Source of the DNA: Streptomyces beijiangensis
GTDB lineage: Bacteria; Actinomycetota; Actinomycetes; Streptomycetales; Streptomycetaceae
Direction of reading: 5' to 3'
Assembly (NCBI RefSeq): GCF_017315755.1
Contig: NZ_JAFLRJ010000001.1
Location: 1-40,954, forward strand
DNA length: 40,954 nucleotides
Shown: positions 7,651 through 17,447 of the stretch, one piece after another
Layout: each line of letters starts with the position of its first letter
Numbering within the stretch: position 1 is the first letter of the stretch
Made by a program: the position numbers and the translations under genes
The notes under the pieces: model-generated
The model's database searches: none
What the model saw: the letters and a program-made list of their open reading frames with translations, nothing else
What the model was told of the DNA's origin: nothing

Positions 7651-10599
7651 ATGAGACGCAGAGCGAGATCGATCCTCGCCGCGGCTTCACTGCTGATAGC
7701 CGGTCTGGCGGCCGCACCCGTCGCCCAGGCCAGTGGGGCGAAGACACCCGATCCGGGGTCCGACGCCATCAAGGTGTTCCATGCCCAGGTCACCAAGGAA
7801 CAGATACCCCTGCTGCTCGCGGCCGGTCAGGACGGCCAGGAGCTGAGCCAACAGGCCCCGAAGCAGGGCAAGGCCGAGGTGGAGGTCTACCTCACCGACA
7901 AACAGGCCGGGCAGCTCGAGAACAAGGGCGTCGACCTCACCGAGCACAAGGTCTCGGCGAAGGCGCTGAAGGCGCAGGAGGCCGCGGGGGACGGCGTCTT
8001 CCGCCCGTACAGCGGAAAGGGCAATCTCCAGGAGGAGATCGTCAAGACCGGCCAGGCCAATCCGAACCTGACCAAGGTCGTCTCCATCGGCAAGACCGTC
8101 CAGGGCCAGGACATCCTCGCGCTCAAGCTCTCCAAGGGTGCGAAGAAGACCAAGGACGGCTCCAAGCCCGCCGTGCTGTACATGTCGAACCAGCACGCGC
8201 GTGAGTGGATCACCCCGGAGATGACCCGGCGGCTGATGCACTACTACCTGGACAACTACGGCAAGAACAAGCAGATCACGAAGATCGTCGACTCCACCGA
8301 GCTGTGGTTCGTCCTCTCCGCCAACCCCGACGGCTACGACTACACCTTCAAGGCCGACGGCGACCGCCAGTGGCGCAAGAACCTGCACGACAACAACGGC
8401 GACGGCACGATCGCCACCGGCGACGGCGTCGACCTCAACCGTAACTTCGCCTACAAGTGGGGTTACGACGACGAGGGTTCGTCCCCCAGTCCCGCCAACG
8501 AGACCTACCGCGGCACGAGCCCCGCCTCCGAGCCCGAGACCAAGGCGCTCGACGCCTTCGAGAAGCGCGTCGGGTTCAGGTACGCCATCAACTACCACTC
8601 CGCCGCAGAGCTCCTGCTGTACGGAGTCGGCTGGCAGGTGGCCACCCCCACCCCCGACGACGTGCTCTACAAGGAGCTCGCAGGCACCCCCGAGAACTCG
8701 GCCATCCCCGGCTACCACCCGCAGGTCTCCTCCGAGCTCTACACCACCAACGGTGAGGCCGACGGACACGCGGGCAACGTCAACGGCGTGGCGATGTTCA
8801 CCCCTGAGATGAGCACCTGCCAGACGGCTTCGGCCATCGACCCCAACGACGCCTGGAAGCCCGAGGACTGCGAGTCGGTCTTCACCTACCCGGACGACGA
8901 GAAGCTGATCCAGGACGAGTTCGCGAAGAACATCCCCTTCGCGCTCTCCGTCGCCGAGACGGCCGCCCACCCCGACCAGCCGTCGTCCTCGGTCGGTCTG
9001 AACGCCGCCGACTTCACCCCGGCGGCCTTCACCACCTCCTACGCGCGCGGCGCCGACCAGAAGGTCTCCGTGGTCGTCCGCAAGTCCGTACGCGACAAGG
9101 AGCTCAACTACCGCATCAACGGCGGCCGTACACACGATGAGGACCTCAAGGCCTGGAAGGGCGGAGAGACCTACGGAGGCGACGACAACCTCTACTTCGA
9201 CGAGTACCGCGCCACCGTGGAGAACGCGAACCCGGGCGACAAGGTCGAGGTCTGGTACACCGGTCGCACCGCCCACGGGAAGCGCACCTCCAGCGAGCAC
9301 TTCACGTACACCGTGGCCTCGATCCCCAGGGCCGACACGCTCGTCGTCGCCGAGGAGGGCGCGGCCGCCCAGCAGTCCCAGGCGTACGTCGACGCGCTGA
9401 AGGCCAACGGCAAGAAGCCCCTGGTCTGGGACGTGGCGACCCAGGGCGTGCCCGACGCGCTCGGTGTGCTCGACCACTTCCGCAACGTCGTCCACTACAC
9501 CGGCGTCCCGCGCCCCGGCCTCGCCACCCAGCTCGCCCTGCGCGACTTCCTCAACGAGGGCGGCAAGCTCGTCGAGGCGGGCGAACAGGCGGGCGGTTCC
9601 GTCGACATCGGCGGCACCCGCACCAACGACTTCAGCCAGTACTACCTCGGCGCCTACTCGCGCACGTCGTCGCCGGGCGCCACCGCCTTCACCGGCTCCG
9701 GCGGCCTCAACGGCTACACCGGTGCGCTCGCCGGCGCCCCCGGCAACCCGCTGGACGCGGCAGGCTCGTACAGCATCACCTCCGACAACCTGCCCATCGC
9801 CACGTACCCGCAGTTCAAGAGCGCGGGAGCGGGCCAGTACGTCGGCACGGTCAACCCCTACGGCCCCTACGAGGGCACCGGGATGGCCGCCGCGATCCAC
9901 ACCGACGACGCATGGAAGCGCCTCACCCACACCATCGACCTCACCGGGGTCGCCGCCGCCGACGTGCCCACTCTCACGTTCCAGCTGCTGTGGGACACCG
10001 AGCCCGGCTACGACAACGCGGTGCTCGAAGCCCACACGACAGGGGCCGAGGACTGGACCACCCTGCCGGAGAAGGGCGGCGCCACCAGCACCGCCGTTCC
10101 CGCCGAGTGCGAGGCCGGCTTCTACATCAAGGAGCACCCCGCCCTCAAGCGCTATCTGACGCAGGCCTCCACCGGCTGCACGGCGACCGGCACCAGCGGC
10201 ACCTGGAACGCCTTCACCGGCGCCTCCGAAGGCTGGCAGCCGGTCTCCTTCGACCTCAGCGCGTACGCGGGCAAGAAGATCGAGGTCTCCCTCAGCTACA
10301 TCACCGACCCCGGCACCGGCGGCCACGGAGTCCTCGCCGACAACGCCTCGGTCGTCATCGGCGGCCAGGCCACCGAGACCGAGGGCTTCGAGACCTCCCT
10401 GGGCGCCTGGACCGCCGCGGCCCCGCCCGCGGGCAGCCCGCCCGTCACCAACAACTGGGCCCGCACCGGCGAGCTCTTCAAGACGTACGGAGCGGTCACC
10501 ACGCGCGACACCGTGCTTCTCGGCTTCGGCCTGGAGCACGTACCGAGCGCGGCGGACCGCGCGAAACTCATAGGAAAAGCGCTGACAACACTGCGGTGA
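7651..10599 (+). CDS. Large secreted zinc carboxypeptidase (M14 family) with C-terminal modules
   Basis: 982 residues. The ATG at 7651 has the SD AAGGGGGG 5 bases upstream. The signal peptide is MRRRARSILAAASLLIAG to about residue 27. A pro-region of about 85 residues comes before the M14 catalytic domain (about 115-440). Visible zinc and catalytic residues are His182 and Glu185 (NQHAREW), His316 (INYHSAAE) and Glu386 (FTPEMS); DLNRNFAYKW and NPDGYDY match the substrate-binding segments. After the enzyme come a beta-sandwich-like stretch (about 455-555), a segment resembling a glutamine-amidotransferase-like fold (DTLVVAEEG to KLVEAGEQ), and an immune-inhibitor-A-like domain (TFQLLWDTEPGYDNAVLEA, about 740-930). 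It should trim C-terminal residues from extracellular peptides. It lies alone between two hairpins. The function of the extra modules is inference. Confidence 0.93.
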   Translation: MRRRARSILAAASLLIAGLAAAPVAQASGAKTPDPGSDAIKVFHAQVTKEQIPLLLAAGQDGQELSQQAPKQGKAEVEVYLTDKQAGQLENKGVDLTEHKVSAKALKAQEAAGDGVFRPYSGKGNLQEEIVKTGQANPNLTKVVSIGKTVQGQDILALKLSKGAKKTKDGSKPAVLYMSNQHAREWITPEMTRRLMHYYLDNYGKNKQITKIVDSTELWFVLSANPDGYDYTFKADGDRQWRKNLHDNNGDGTIATGDGVDLNRNFAYKWGYDDEGSSPSPANETYRGTSPASEPETKALDAFEKRVGFRYAINYHSAAELLLYGVGWQVATPTPDDVLYKELAGTPENSAIPGYHPQVSSELYTTNGEADGHAGNVNGVAMFTPEMSTCQTASAIDPNDAWKPEDCESVFTYPDDEKLIQDEFAKNIPFALSVAETAAHPDQPSSSVGLNAADFTPAAFTTSYARGADQKVSVVVRKSVRDKELNYRINGGRTHDEDLKAWKGGETYGGDDNLYFDEYRATVENANPGDKVEVWYTGRTAHGKRTSSEHFTYTVASIPRADTLVVAEEGAAAQQSQAYVDALKANGKKPLVWDVATQGVPDALGVLDHFRNVVHYTGVPRPGLATQLALRDFLNEGGKLVEAGEQAGGSVDIGGTRTNDFSQYYLGAYSRTSSPGATAFTGSGGLNGYTGALAGAPGNPLDAAGSYSITSDNLPIATYPQFKSAGAGQYVGTVNPYGPYEGTGMAAAIHTDDAWKRLTHTIDLTGVAAADVPTLTFQLLWDTEPGYDNAVLEAHTTGAEDWTTLPEKGGATSTAVPAECEAGFYIKEHPALKRYLTQASTGCTATGTSGTWNAFTGASEGWQPVSFDLSAYAGKKIEVSLSYITDPGTGGHGVLADNASVVIGGQATETEGFETSLGAWTAAAPPAGSPPVTNNWARTGELFKTYGAVTTRDTVLLGFGLEHVPSAADRAKLIGKALTTLR

Positions 10600-10626
10600 C
10601 ACATCGGGACCAAGGTCCCTGACCGC

Positions 10627-11814
<1,188 letters not shown>

Positions 11815-11846
11815 TCAGCGGCGAGAGCACCAAGATGTGAGCAGCA

Positions 11847-11883
11847 GGGCTCGGGCAGGCGCAATGTGGCGCCGCCCGGGCCC
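11847..11883 (+). terminator. Hairpin between gap and pgk (partial terminator or processing site)
   Basis: GGGCTCGGGC (11847-11856) pairs with GCCCGGGCCC (11874-11883) with one G-T pair, extended by GGCGC/GCGCC around the loop AATGTG with one bulged A. It lies inside the gap-pgk spacer and may dampen read-through. Confidence 0.6.
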
Positions 11884-11944
11884 TTCTGCACGTGTTGTAC
11901 GAGTTGTTGTTGCACGTGACATGGCCTCACGAGGAGCCCTATTC

Positions 11945-13156
11945 ATGAAGACGATCGACGAACTTCTCGCCGAAGGGGTCGCGGGCAAGCGGGTATTCGT
12001 CCGCGCCGACCTCAACGTGCCGCTGGACGGCGCCCTCATCACCGACGACGGCCGCATCCGCGCCGTTCTGCCCACCATCAAGGCGCTCGTGGACGCGGAC
12101 GCGAAGGTGATCGTCGCCTCCCACCTGGGCCGTCCCAAGGGCGCCCCGGACCCGGCGTTCTCGCTGCTGCCCGCAGCGGAGCGCCTCGCCGAACTCCTCG
12201 GCAAGCCGGTCGCGTTCGCACAGGACACGGTCGGCCCTGCCGCGCACGACGCGGTGAACGGTCTTGAGCCCGGCCAGGTCGCGGTCATCGAGAACCTGCG
12301 CTTCAACGCCGGCGAGACGTCCAAGGACGACGTCGAGCGCGGTGAGTTCGCGGACCGGCTGGCCGCCCTCGCCGACGTGTACGTAGGCGACGGCTTCGGC
12401 GCCGTGCACCGTAAGCACGCTTCCGTCGTCGACCTCCCGGCTCGGCTGCCCCACTACGCCGGCTACCTCATCGCCACCGAGGTCGGCGTCCTGAAGAAGC
12501 TCACCTCGGAGGTCGAGCGCCCGTACGCGGTCGTCCTCGGCGGCGCCAAGGTCTCCGACAAGCTCGGGGTCATCGACCACCTCCTGGACAAGGCCGACCG
12601 GATCCTGATCGGCGGCGGCATGGCGTACACCTTCCTCAAGGCCCAGGGCCACGAGGTCGGCACCTCGCTGCTGCAGGAGGACCAGGTCCCGAAGGTGCAG
12701 GAGTACCTGGAGCGCGCCAAGGCCAAGGGTGTGGAGTTCGTGCTCCCCGTCGACATCCTGGTCGCCGCGGAGTTCCCCGACCTCAAGACCAAGGCCCCGG
12801 CCAACCCCGGCACCGTCGCCGCGGACGCCGTCCCGGCCGGCCAGATGGGTCTGGACATCGGTCCCGAGACCCGCAAGCTGTACGCCTCGAAGCTCGCCGA
12901 CGCGGAAACCGTCTTCTGGAACGGTCCGATGGGCGTCTTCGAGCACCCCGACTACGCCGAGGGCACCAGGGCCGTTGCCCAGGCGCTCCTCGACTCCCCG
13001 GCGTTCACCGTCGTCGGCGGTGGCGACTCCGCCGCCGCGGTCCGCATCCTGGGCTTCGACGAGAACGCTTTCGGCCACATTTCGACCGGTGGCGGCGCGA
13101 GCCTCGAGTACCTCGAGGGCAAGACGCTTCCCGGCCTCGCCGCCCTGGAGGGCTGA
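11945..13156 (+). CDS. pgk: Phosphoglycerate kinase
   Basis: 403 residues from ATG 11945 with the SD GAGGAG. It transfers the acyl phosphate of 1,3-bisphosphoglycerate to ADP. Seen: the N-terminal RVFVRADLNVPLDG and SHLGRPKG substrate-binding segments, VVLGGAKVSDKLGVI, FWNGPMGVFE, and the nucleotide-binding TVVGGGDSAAAV followed by STGGGASLEYLEGK. Length is typical. It is 6 bases from tpiA and certainly co-transcribed with it. Upstream frame extension to 11837 crosses the intergenic hairpin and is not supported. Confidence 0.97.
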   Translation: MKTIDELLAEGVAGKRVFVRADLNVPLDGALITDDGRIRAVLPTIKALVDADAKVIVASHLGRPKGAPDPAFSLLPAAERLAELLGKPVAFAQDTVGPAAHDAVNGLEPGQVAVIENLRFNAGETSKDDVERGEFADRLAALADVYVGDGFGAVHRKHASVVDLPARLPHYAGYLIATEVGVLKKLTSEVERPYAVVLGGAKVSDKLGVIDHLLDKADRILIGGGMAYTFLKAQGHEVGTSLLQEDQVPKVQEYLERAKAKGVEFVLPVDILVAAEFPDLKTKAPANPGTVAADAVPAGQMGLDIGPETRKLYASKLADAETVFWNGPMGVFEHPDYAEGTRAVAQALLDSPAFTVVGGGDSAAAVRILGFDENAFGHISTGGGASLEYLEGKTLPGLAALEG

Positions 13157-13162
13157 CTTTCC

Positions 13163-13942
13163 ATGAGTACCACCCGCACCCCGCTGATGGCGGGCAACTG
13201 GAAGATGAACCTCAACCACCTCGAGGCCATCGCCCACACCCAGAAGCTCGCCTTCGCGCTCGCCGACAAGGACTACGACGCGGTAGAGGTCGCCGTCCTG
13301 CCGCCCTTCACCGACCTGCGCTCCGTGCAGACCCTGATCGACGGCGACAAGCTCAAGATCAAGTACGGCGCCCAGGACATCTCGGCGTACGACTCCGGTG
13401 CGTACACCGGTGAGATCTCGGGCCCGATGCTGGCCAAGCTGAAGTGCACGTACGTGGCCGTCGGCCACAGCGAGCGCCGCCAGTACCACGCCGAGAACGA
13501 CGAGGTCTGCAACGCCAAGGTCAAGGCCGCGTACAAGCACGGCCTCACCCCGATCCTCTGCGTCGGCGAGGGCCTGGACATCCGCAAGGCCGGAAACCAG
13601 GTGGCCTACACCCTCGCGCAGCTCGACGGCGGCCTCAAGGACGTCCCGGCCGAGCAGGCCGAGTCCATCGTGATCGCGTACGAGCCGGTCTGGGCGATCG
13701 GCACCGGCGAGGTCGCCACCCCGGACGACGCCCAGGAGGTCTGCGGTGCGATCCGCGGGCGTCTGGCCGAGCTGTACTCGCAGGAACTGGCCGAGAAGGT
13801 CCGTATCCAGTACGGCGGCAGCGTCAAGTCCGGCAACGTCGCGGCGATCATGGCGCAGCCCGATGTGGACGGCGCTCTCATCGGCGGCGCGGCGCTGGAC
13901 ACCGAGGAGTTCGTCAAGATCGTCCGGTTCCGCGACCAGTGA
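13163..13942 (+). CDS. tpiA: Triosephosphate isomerase
   Basis: 259 residues. It interconverts dihydroxyacetone phosphate and glyceraldehyde 3-phosphate. Seen: GNWKMN with catalytic Lys14, the electrophilic His in [10 protein letters not shown], the catalytic Glu in [12 protein letters not shown], and the phosphate-gripping loops YGGSVKSGN and GALIGGAAL. It begins 6 bases after pgk, with no clear separate promoter. A hairpin follows about 30 bases after the stop. Confidence 0.97.
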   Translation: MSTTRTPLMAGNWKMNLNHLEAIAHTQKLAFALADKDYDAVEVAVLPPFTDLRSVQTLIDGDKLKIKYGAQDISAYDSGAYTGEISGPMLAKLKCTYVAVGHSERRQYHAENDEVCNAKVKAAYKHGLTPILCVGEGLDIRKAGNQVAYTLAQLDGGLKDVPAEQAESIVIAYEPVWAIGTGEVATPDDAQEVCGAIRGRLAELYSQELAEKVRIQYGGSVKSGNVAAIMAQPDVDGALIGGAALDTEEFVKIVRFRDQ

Positions 13943-13973
13943 GTATGCGGTAGCGCGGATCCGTCGTACCCTT

Positions 13974-14015
13974 GCGGGGGCCGAGCAGGCTGGAGTCCAG
14001 CCGCACGGCCCCCGC
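13974..14015 (+). terminator. Compound hairpin between tpiA and secG
   Basis: GCGGGGGCCG (13974-13983) pairs perfectly with CGGCCCCCGC (14006-14015), and an inner stem GGCTGG/CCAGCC (13988-13993 with 13997-14002) stacks inside it. It is followed by AGTACTTTT. It probably ends the gap-pgk-tpiA transcript. Confidence 0.8.
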
Positions 14016-14073
14016 AGTACTTTTCAAGCACTGTTACTAGCACCTGTCCAAGTCCGAGGAAGTTGGTCCAGCC

Positions 14074-14310
14074 GTGATCATGGGGTTCTCGATCGCCCTC
14101 ATCGTCTTCAGCCTGCTGCTGATGCTGCTGGTGCTGATGCACAAGGGAAAGGGCGGCGGCCTCTCCGACATGTTCGGTGGTGGCATGCAGTCGTCCGTCG
14201 GCGGCTCATCGGTTGCCGAGCGCAACCTCGACCGCATCACCGTGGTGATTGGTCTGCTCTGGTTCGCGTGCATTGTCGTACTGGGCCTGGTCATGAAGCT
14301 CGACAGCTGA
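14074..14310 (+). CDS. secG: Preprotein translocase subunit SecG
   Basis: 78 residues from GTG 14074, with GAGGAAG upstream. SecG is the small auxiliary membrane subunit of the SecYEG channel. Seen: two transmembrane segments (GFSIALIVFSLLLMLLVLM and ITVVIGLLWFACIVVLGLVM) joined by a Gly/Ser-rich loop (GKGGGLSDMFGGGMQSSVGGSSVAERNLDR), which is the family pattern. Internal ATG 14080 is also possible. Its place between tpiA and the rbpA-type gene is standard in actinobacteria. Confidence 0.95.
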   Translation: MIMGFSIALIVFSLLLMLLVLMHKGKGGGLSDMFGGGMQSSVGGSSVAERNLDRITVVIGLLWFACIVVLGLVMKLDS

Positions 14311-14333
14311 CGGGCTGCGAGTAACTCCAATCG

Positions 14334-14362
14334 CTGGACGTGCGTTGGGCCTTACGTAGACT
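14334..14362 (+). promoter_or_regulatory. Candidate promoter of the rbpA-type gene
   Basis: CTGGAC (14334-14339) is followed after exactly 17 bases by TAGACT (14357-14362), a good sigma-HrdB-like pair, about 40 bases before the GTG at 14402. Confidence 0.5.
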
Positions 14363-14401
14363 GGGGCATCTTCGAGCACCATCACGCAGGGAGTTACGAC
14401 C

Positions 14402-14737
14402 GTGGCAAGTGGCAACGCGATTCGGGGAAGCCGGGTCGGAGCGGGGCCGATGGGGGAGGCCGAGCGCGGCGAGTCCGCGCCGCGTCTCCGCATCTCCTTC
14501 TGGTGCTCGAACGGGCACGAGACGCAGCCGAGCTTCGCCCGAGACGCACAGGTTCCGGACACCTGGGACTGCCCGCGCTGCGGGTTCCCGGCAGGCCAGG
14601 ACCGCGACAATCCGCCGGACCCGCCGCGCACCGAGCCGTACAAGACGCATCTCGCGTACGTACGGGAGCGGCGCAGTGACGCGGACGGCGAGGCGATCCT
14701 CGCCGAGGCCCTCGCGAAACTGCGGGGCGAGATCTAG
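14402..14737 (+). CDS. RbpA-family RNA polymerase-binding protein (probably the RbpB paralogue)
   Basis: 111 residues from GTG 14402, with AGGGAG upstream. RbpA proteins bind RNA polymerase and principal sigma factors and stabilise the open complex. Seen: a short N-terminal tail (NAIRGSRVGAG); a zinc-binding core with Cys35, His39, Cys57 and Cys60 (WCSNGHE and WDCPRCG); a basic linker (PYKTHLAYVRERR); and a C-terminal helix (GEAILAEALAKLRG) at the position of the sigma-interaction domain. All parts of the family plan are present. From its position between secG and pgi I take it to be the second copy that Streptomyces carry, not the SigR-controlled rbpA; sequence comparison would be needed to settle this. 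It has its own promoter and terminator. Confidence 0.85.
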   Translation: MASGNAIRGSRVGAGPMGEAERGESAPRLRISFWCSNGHETQPSFARDAQVPDTWDCPRCGFPAGQDRDNPPDPPRTEPYKTHLAYVRERRSDADGEAILAEALAKLRGEI

Positions 14738-14746
14738 AGCTTTTCC

Positions 14747-14782
14747 GTCCGGCCGGACACCTCAACGGGTGTCCGGCCGGAC
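14747..14782 (+). terminator. Terminator after the rbpA-type gene
   Basis: A perfect 15-bp stem (14747-14761 with 14768-14782) with a 6-base loop. It is preceded by CTTTTCC. Confidence 0.9.
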
Positions 14783-14899
14783 TACGTTGTTCATGCGGTC
14801 CAGTCGTCATGCGGCCCTGTCCGGCACGTCACTCGCGCTTCAGATCCTTTAGGTTTGATATGCAGCGGGGATGTACGCAGGTTCGAGAAGAATGGACTG

Positions 14900-16561
14900 A
14901 TGTCCGAGATGAACGCAGGCCGTACCAAGCTCAACCAGATGCCCGAGTGGACTGCCCTGGGCAAGCACCGCGAGCAGCTGGGCGAGACCCATCTGCGGGA
15001 GCTGTTCGACGCCGATCCGGGCCGCGGAAGCGGCTGGACGCTGCAGGTCGGCGACCTGTACCTCGACTACTCCAAGCACCTGGTGACCGACGAGACGCTC
15101 GGTCTGCTCCGTGAGCTGGCCACCGCCGCCGGGGTGGCCGAGCTGCGCGACGCGATGTTCCGCGGCGAGAAGATCAACACCACCGAGGACCGTGCCGTCC
15201 TGCACACCGCGCTGCGGGCCCCGCGCGGTGCCGTGGTCGAGGTGGACGGGGAGAACGTCGTCCCGGACGTCCACGCCGTGCTCGACAAGATGGCCGCCTT
15301 CGCCGACCGCGTGAGGTCGGGGGAGTGGACCGGGCACACCGGCAAGCGCATCAAGAACGTCGTCAACATCGGCATCGGCGGCTCGGACCTCGGTCCCGCG
15401 ATGGCGTACGAGGCGCTGCGCTCCTTCGCCGACCGCGATCTGACGGTCCGTTTCGTCTCCAACGTCGACGGGGCCGATCTGCACGAGGCCGTACGCGACC
15501 TGGACGCGGCCGAGACGCTGTTCGTCATCGCGTCCAAGACCTTCACCACCATCGAGACCATCACCAACGCCACCTCCGCCCGCAATTGGCTGCTGACCGA
15601 GCTGAAGGCCGATCAGGAAGCCGTCGCCAAGCACTTCGTGGCGCTGTCGACCAACGCCGAGAAGGTCTCCGACTTCGGTATCGACACCGCGAACATGTTC
15701 GAGTTCTGGGACTGGGTCGGCGGGCGGTACTCCTTCGACTCGGCCATCGGCCTCGCGCTGATGATCGCGATCGGCCCGGACCGCTTCCGCGAGATGCTCG
15801 ACGGATTCCACCTCGTCGACGAGCACTTCCGCACCGCCCCCGCCGAGGAGAACGTGCCGCTGCTGCTCGGCCTTCTCGGGGTCTGGTACGGCGCCTTCTT
15901 CGACGCCCAGTCGCATGCCGTGCTGCCGTACTCGCACTACCTCTCCAAGTTCACCGCGTACCTCCAGCAGCTGGACATGGAGTCCAACGGCAAGTCCGTG
16001 GACCGTGACGGCAACCCGGTCGAGTGGCAGACCGGACCCGTCGTCTGGGGCACGCCCGGCACCAACGGGCAGCACGCGTACTACCAGTTGATCCACCAGG
16101 GCACGAAGGTGATCCCGGCGGACTTCATCGGCTTCGCCCGCCCCGTCGCCGATCTGCAGCCGGGTCTGGTCGCCCAGCACGATCTGCTGATGGCCAACTT
16201 CTTCGCGCAGACGCAGGCGCTGGCCTTCGGCAAGACGCCCGACGAGGTACGGGCCGAGGGCGTGGCCGAGGAGCTCGTCCCGCACAAGTCGTTCAAGGGC
16301 AACCACCCGACGACCACGATCCTGGCGGAGAACCTCACCCCGTCCGTGCTCGGCCAGCTGATCGCGCTGTACGAGCACAAGGTGTTCGTCCAGGGCGCGA
16401 TCTGGAACATCGACTCCTTCGACCAGTGGGGCGTCGAGCTCGGCAAGGTCCTCGCCAAGAAGGTCGAGCCGGTACTGACCGAGGGCAAGGGCGCCGAACA
16501 GCTGGACAGTTCGACCGCCGCGCTGGTGAGTACCTACCGAGCCCTGCGAGGTAGGCAGTAG
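14900..16561 (+). CDS. pgi: Glucose-6-phosphate isomerase
   Basis: 553 residues. It interconverts glucose 6-phosphate and fructose 6-phosphate, the branch point between glycolysis and the pentose phosphate genes that face it. Seen: [18 protein letters not shown] sugar-phosphate loop ([13 protein letters not shown]), [13 protein letters not shown], the active-site stretch [42 protein letters not shown], and the C-terminal [17 protein letters not shown] chose ATG 14900 ([17 protein letters not shown]); ATG 14909 is also possible and the SD is weak for both. In-frame extension to 14855 adds no family sequence. Length is typical of the large bacterial isomerase. Confidence 0.96.
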   Translation: MSEMNAGRTKLNQMPEWTALGKHREQLGETHLRELFDADPGRGSGWTLQVGDLYLDYSKHLVTDETLGLLRELATAAGVAELRDAMFRGEKINTTEDRAVLHTALRAPRGAVVEVDGENVVPDVHAVLDKMAAFADRVRSGEWTGHTGKRIKNVVNIGIGGSDLGPAMAYEALRSFADRDLTVRFVSNVDGADLHEAVRDLDAAETLFVIASKTFTTIETITNATSARNWLLTELKADQEAVAKHFVALSTNAEKVSDFGIDTANMFEFWDWVGGRYSFDSAIGLALMIAIGPDRFREMLDGFHLVDEHFRTAPAEENVPLLLGLLGVWYGAFFDAQSHAVLPYSHYLSKFTAYLQQLDMESNGKSVDRDGNPVEWQTGPVVWGTPGTNGQHAYYQLIHQGTKVIPADFIGFARPVADLQPGLVAQHDLLMANFFAQTQALAFGKTPDEVRAEGVAEELVPHKSFKGNHPTTTILAENLTPSVLGQLIALYEHKVFVQGAIWNIDSFDQWGVELGKVLAKKVEPVLTEGKGAEQLDSSTAALVSTYRALRGRQ

Positions 16562-16608
16562 AAGAGGTCCGCACGTTGCGCGGTCGTTGATCAGGCCCCG
16601 AAACGAAA

Positions 16609-16646
16609 GATCGGCCCGCGCTCCCCGAAGGGAGCGCGGGCCGATC
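16609..16646. terminator. Bidirectional terminator between pgi and pgl
   Basis: A perfect 17-bp stem (16609-16625 with 16630-16646) with the tetraloop CGAA. It lies between the convergent pgi and pgl stops and can serve both strands. Confidence 0.95.
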
Positions 16647-16667
16647 CGCGTCGTACCGTCCGAACCG

Positions 16668-17447
16668 CTAGGCGGTCGGCGGGTAGAGCTGCGGCGGCAG
16701 CTGGGAAGCCGCCGCCGAGTCCAGCAGCCACAGCGTCCTGCTGCGGCCGTACGCACCGGCCGCCGGCGCCTGGATCTCCCCGGCCCCGGACAGCGCGATG
16801 GCGGCAGCCCCCGCCTTGTCCGCGCCCGCGGCCAGCAGCCACACCTCACGCGCCGCCCTGATGGCGGGCAGGGTCAGCGAGATACGGACCGGCGGCGGCT
16901 TCGGTGCGCCGTGCACACCCACCACCGTGCGCTCGGTCTCCCGTACGGCAGGAAGCTCGGGGAAGAGCGAGGCCACATGCGTGTCCGGGCCGACCCCCAG
17001 CATCAGGACGTCGAACGTCGGGACCGGGCCATGGTCTTCCGGCCCTGCGGCGGCGGCCAGTTCGGCGGCGTACGCGTCGGCCGCGGCCTCCACGTCGTTG
17101 CCGTACTCGCCGTCCGACGCCGCCATCGCGTGCACCCGCTTCGGGTCCAGCGGTACGGAGTCCAGCAGGGCCTCACGGGCCTGCGTGATGTTGCGCTCCG
17201 GATCGCCCTCGGGCAGGAACCGCTCGTCGCCCCACCACAGGTCGAGCCGCGACCAGTCGATCGCGTCCCTGGCCGGTGACGTGGCCAGGGCGGCCAGCAG
17301 ACCGTTGCCGTTGCGGCCGCCGGTGAGGACCACGGACGCCGAACCCCGGGAGGCCTGGGCGTCCAGGATCTTCGTGATCAGCCGGGCCGCCGTGGCCTGT
17401 GCCATCAGCTCCTTGTCGTGGTGGACGACGAGTTGCGGAGCACTCAC
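16668..17447 (-). CDS. pgl: 6-phosphogluconolactonase
   Basis: 259 residues from GTG 17447, which overlaps the opcA stop (GTGA). It hydrolyses 6-phosphogluconolactone, the product of Zwf. Seen: SVVLTGGRNGNGLLAAL (usually SGGxT in the family; here TGGRNG), WWGDERFLPEGDPERN, MLGVGPDTHVASLFP and TLTLPAIRAAREVWLLAAGADKAGA, all NagB/RpiA-like-fold lactonase signatures. Length is typical of DevB-type enzymes. It is the last gene of the tkt-tal-zwf-opcA-pgl operon and ends at a strong hairpin shared with pgi. Confidence 0.95.
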   Translation of the reverse strand: MSAPQLVVHHDKELMAQATAARLITKILDAQASRGSASVVLTGGRNGNGLLAALATSPARDAIDWSRLDLWWGDERFLPEGDPERNITQAREALLDSVPLDPKRVHAMAASDGEYGNDVEAAADAYAAELAAAAGPEDHGPVPTFDVLMLGVGPDTHVASLFPELPAVRETERTVVGVHGAPKPPPVRISLTLPAIRAAREVWLLAAGADKAGAAAIALSGAGEIQAPAAGAYGRSRTLWLLDSAAASQLPPQLYPPTA

